Assembly: GCA_022573095.1 (NCBI GenBank)
Contig: JACZUR010000021.1
Span: 1-15,271 of the forward strand
Source of the DNA: Gemmatimonadota bacterium
Lineage (GTDB): Bacteria > Gemmatimonadota > Gemmatimonadetes > Gemmatimonadales > GWC2-71-9
Direction: 5' to 3'
DNA length: 15,271 nucleotides
In this document: positions 14,864-15,271 of the stretch, in pieces
How the letters are laid out: the number at the start of each line of letters is the position of its first letter
Position numbering within the stretch: position 1 is the first letter of the stretch
The notes under the pieces: generated by a model
Told to the model about the DNA's origin: nothing
Database searches by the model: none
Seen by the model: the letters and a program-made list of their open reading frames with translations, nothing else
Made by a program: the position numbers and the translations under genes

Positions 14864-15271
14864 TTACTCCAGTCTCTGACATAATGTGCGTAACTCAGCT
14901 ACTTCAGCTGCTGGGTCGGAACTCTTGAATATTGCGGATCCAGCAACGAATGTATCGGCGCCGGCGGCGAACGCCTCCGCTATTGTCTTTCTCGTAATTC
15001 CTCCGTCCACCTCGAGATAGGCATTACTTCCCGCAGCATCGAGAATCGTACGCGCACGTCTGATCTTCTCTGTACTAGCTGGAATGTAACGCTGTCCCGA
15101 AAATCCGGGATTCACCGTCATTAACAGCAGCAGGTCGATATCCGCAACAACCTCTTCGGCGAAGGAAAGCGGTGTGGCCGGGTTGAGTGCTAGTCCTGCC
15201 ATCATCCCACGATTCTTAATTTGATCGAGGTGACGCTGTACGTGAACTGTCGCCTCCGGGTGCAGCGTGAA
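14864..15271 (-). CDS. rpe: Ribulose-phosphate 3-epimerase, C-terminal part (5' end beyond the window)
   Basis: Interconverts ribulose-5-phosphate and xylulose-5-phosphate in the pentose phosphate or Calvin pathway. The last 135 residues are visible and the N-terminal ~85 lie beyond the right edge. The open frame continues through the edge: it reads F-T-L-H-P-E-A-T and then H-V-Q-R-H-L-D-Q-I-K, which matches the family's H-x-E-A-T helix. A reading that begins at the Met codons near 15205 would be a false start in mid-protein. Barrel motifs follow: A-L-N-P-A-T-P, M-T-V-N-P-G-F-S-G-Q (substrate phosphate and gating loop), and L-E-V-D-G-G-I carrying the catalytic Asp of strand 7, then V-A-G-S-A-I-F at the phosphate-binding end. 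It is the first visible gene of the minus-strand operon, with 7 bp between its stop and the thioredoxin start. Confidence 0.95.
   Translation of the reverse strand, partial: FTLHPEATVHVQRHLDQIKNRGMMAGLALNPATPLSFAEEVVADIDLLLLMTVNPGFSGQRYIPASTEKIRRARTILDAAGSNAYLEVDGGITRKTIAEAFAAGADTFVAGSAIFKSSDPAAEVAELRTLCQRLE
14867..14870 (-). promoter_or_regulatory. Ribosome-binding site GGAG for the TlpA-like gene, inside the end of rpe
   Basis: GGAG on the minus strand overlaps the last two sense codons of rpe (CTG GAG) and lies 10 bases before the GTG at 14856. It supports that start and co-expression with rpe. Confidence 0.4.

Noticed and set aside
1..15271. CRISPR arrays, insertion sequences, tRNA or rRNA genes, phage or defence genes
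   Set aside because: No regularly spaced repeats, transposase or integrase motifs, or tRNA/rRNA-like segments were seen; nearly all of the window is taken up by recognisable genes.

Overview
The window reads as an ordinary chromosomal segment of a diderm (outer-membrane) bacterium. It carries an Omp85-family outer-membrane protein with a TamB/AsmA-like partner, a periplasmic penicillin-binding protein, Lgt, and a membrane-anchored TlpA-type thioredoxin. Moderate GC, GTG starts, stop/start overlaps, the Lgt signature G-R-V-G-C-F-L-V-Q-D-D-Y-G and frequent Asp-Ser/Thr-Leu motifs in the envelope proteins would fit Gemmatimonadota or a neighbouring FCB-type lineage. That placement is inference, not proof. 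There are no mobile elements, CRISPR arrays, tRNA or rRNA genes, and no gene-free stretch over 300 bases. All the intact genes look functional.

Left block (minus strand, 1-1952): a PduO-type cob(I)alamin adenosyltransferase cut by the left edge, preceded in transcription order by a DacB/PBP4-type D-Ala-D-Ala carboxypeptidase.

Central block (plus strand, 2020-11490): it starts divergently from dacB. tamA-like (three POTRA domains plus barrel), tamB-like (1442 residues) and a diacylglycerol-kinase-family lipid kinase are joined by 1-base TGATG overlaps. Then follow a 73-residue protein with four CxxC pairs, a HAD phosphatase, an unrecognised 245-residue protein with a C-terminal membrane anchor (GTGA overlap with the HAD gene), and acpS (holo-ACP synthase).

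Right block (minus strand, 11509-15271), converging on acpS: transcription runs rpe (cut by the right edge), tlpA-like thioredoxin, a YbbR/CdaR-like protein, tsaD and lgt. Spacing is very tight: 7 bp, then 4-bp and 8-bp overlaps, then 30 bp.

The common theme is envelope construction: outer-membrane protein and lipid assembly (TamA/TamB), lipid phosphorylation, peptidoglycan trimming, lipoprotein acylation and fatty-acid carrier activation, mixed with housekeeping genes (TsaD, Rpe). I see no clear new defence or mobile system. The items most worth a second look are the tail-anchored unknown protein, the four-CxxC miniprotein, the lipid kinase coupled to tamA-tamB, and the cysteine and D-S/T-L patterns in TamB.
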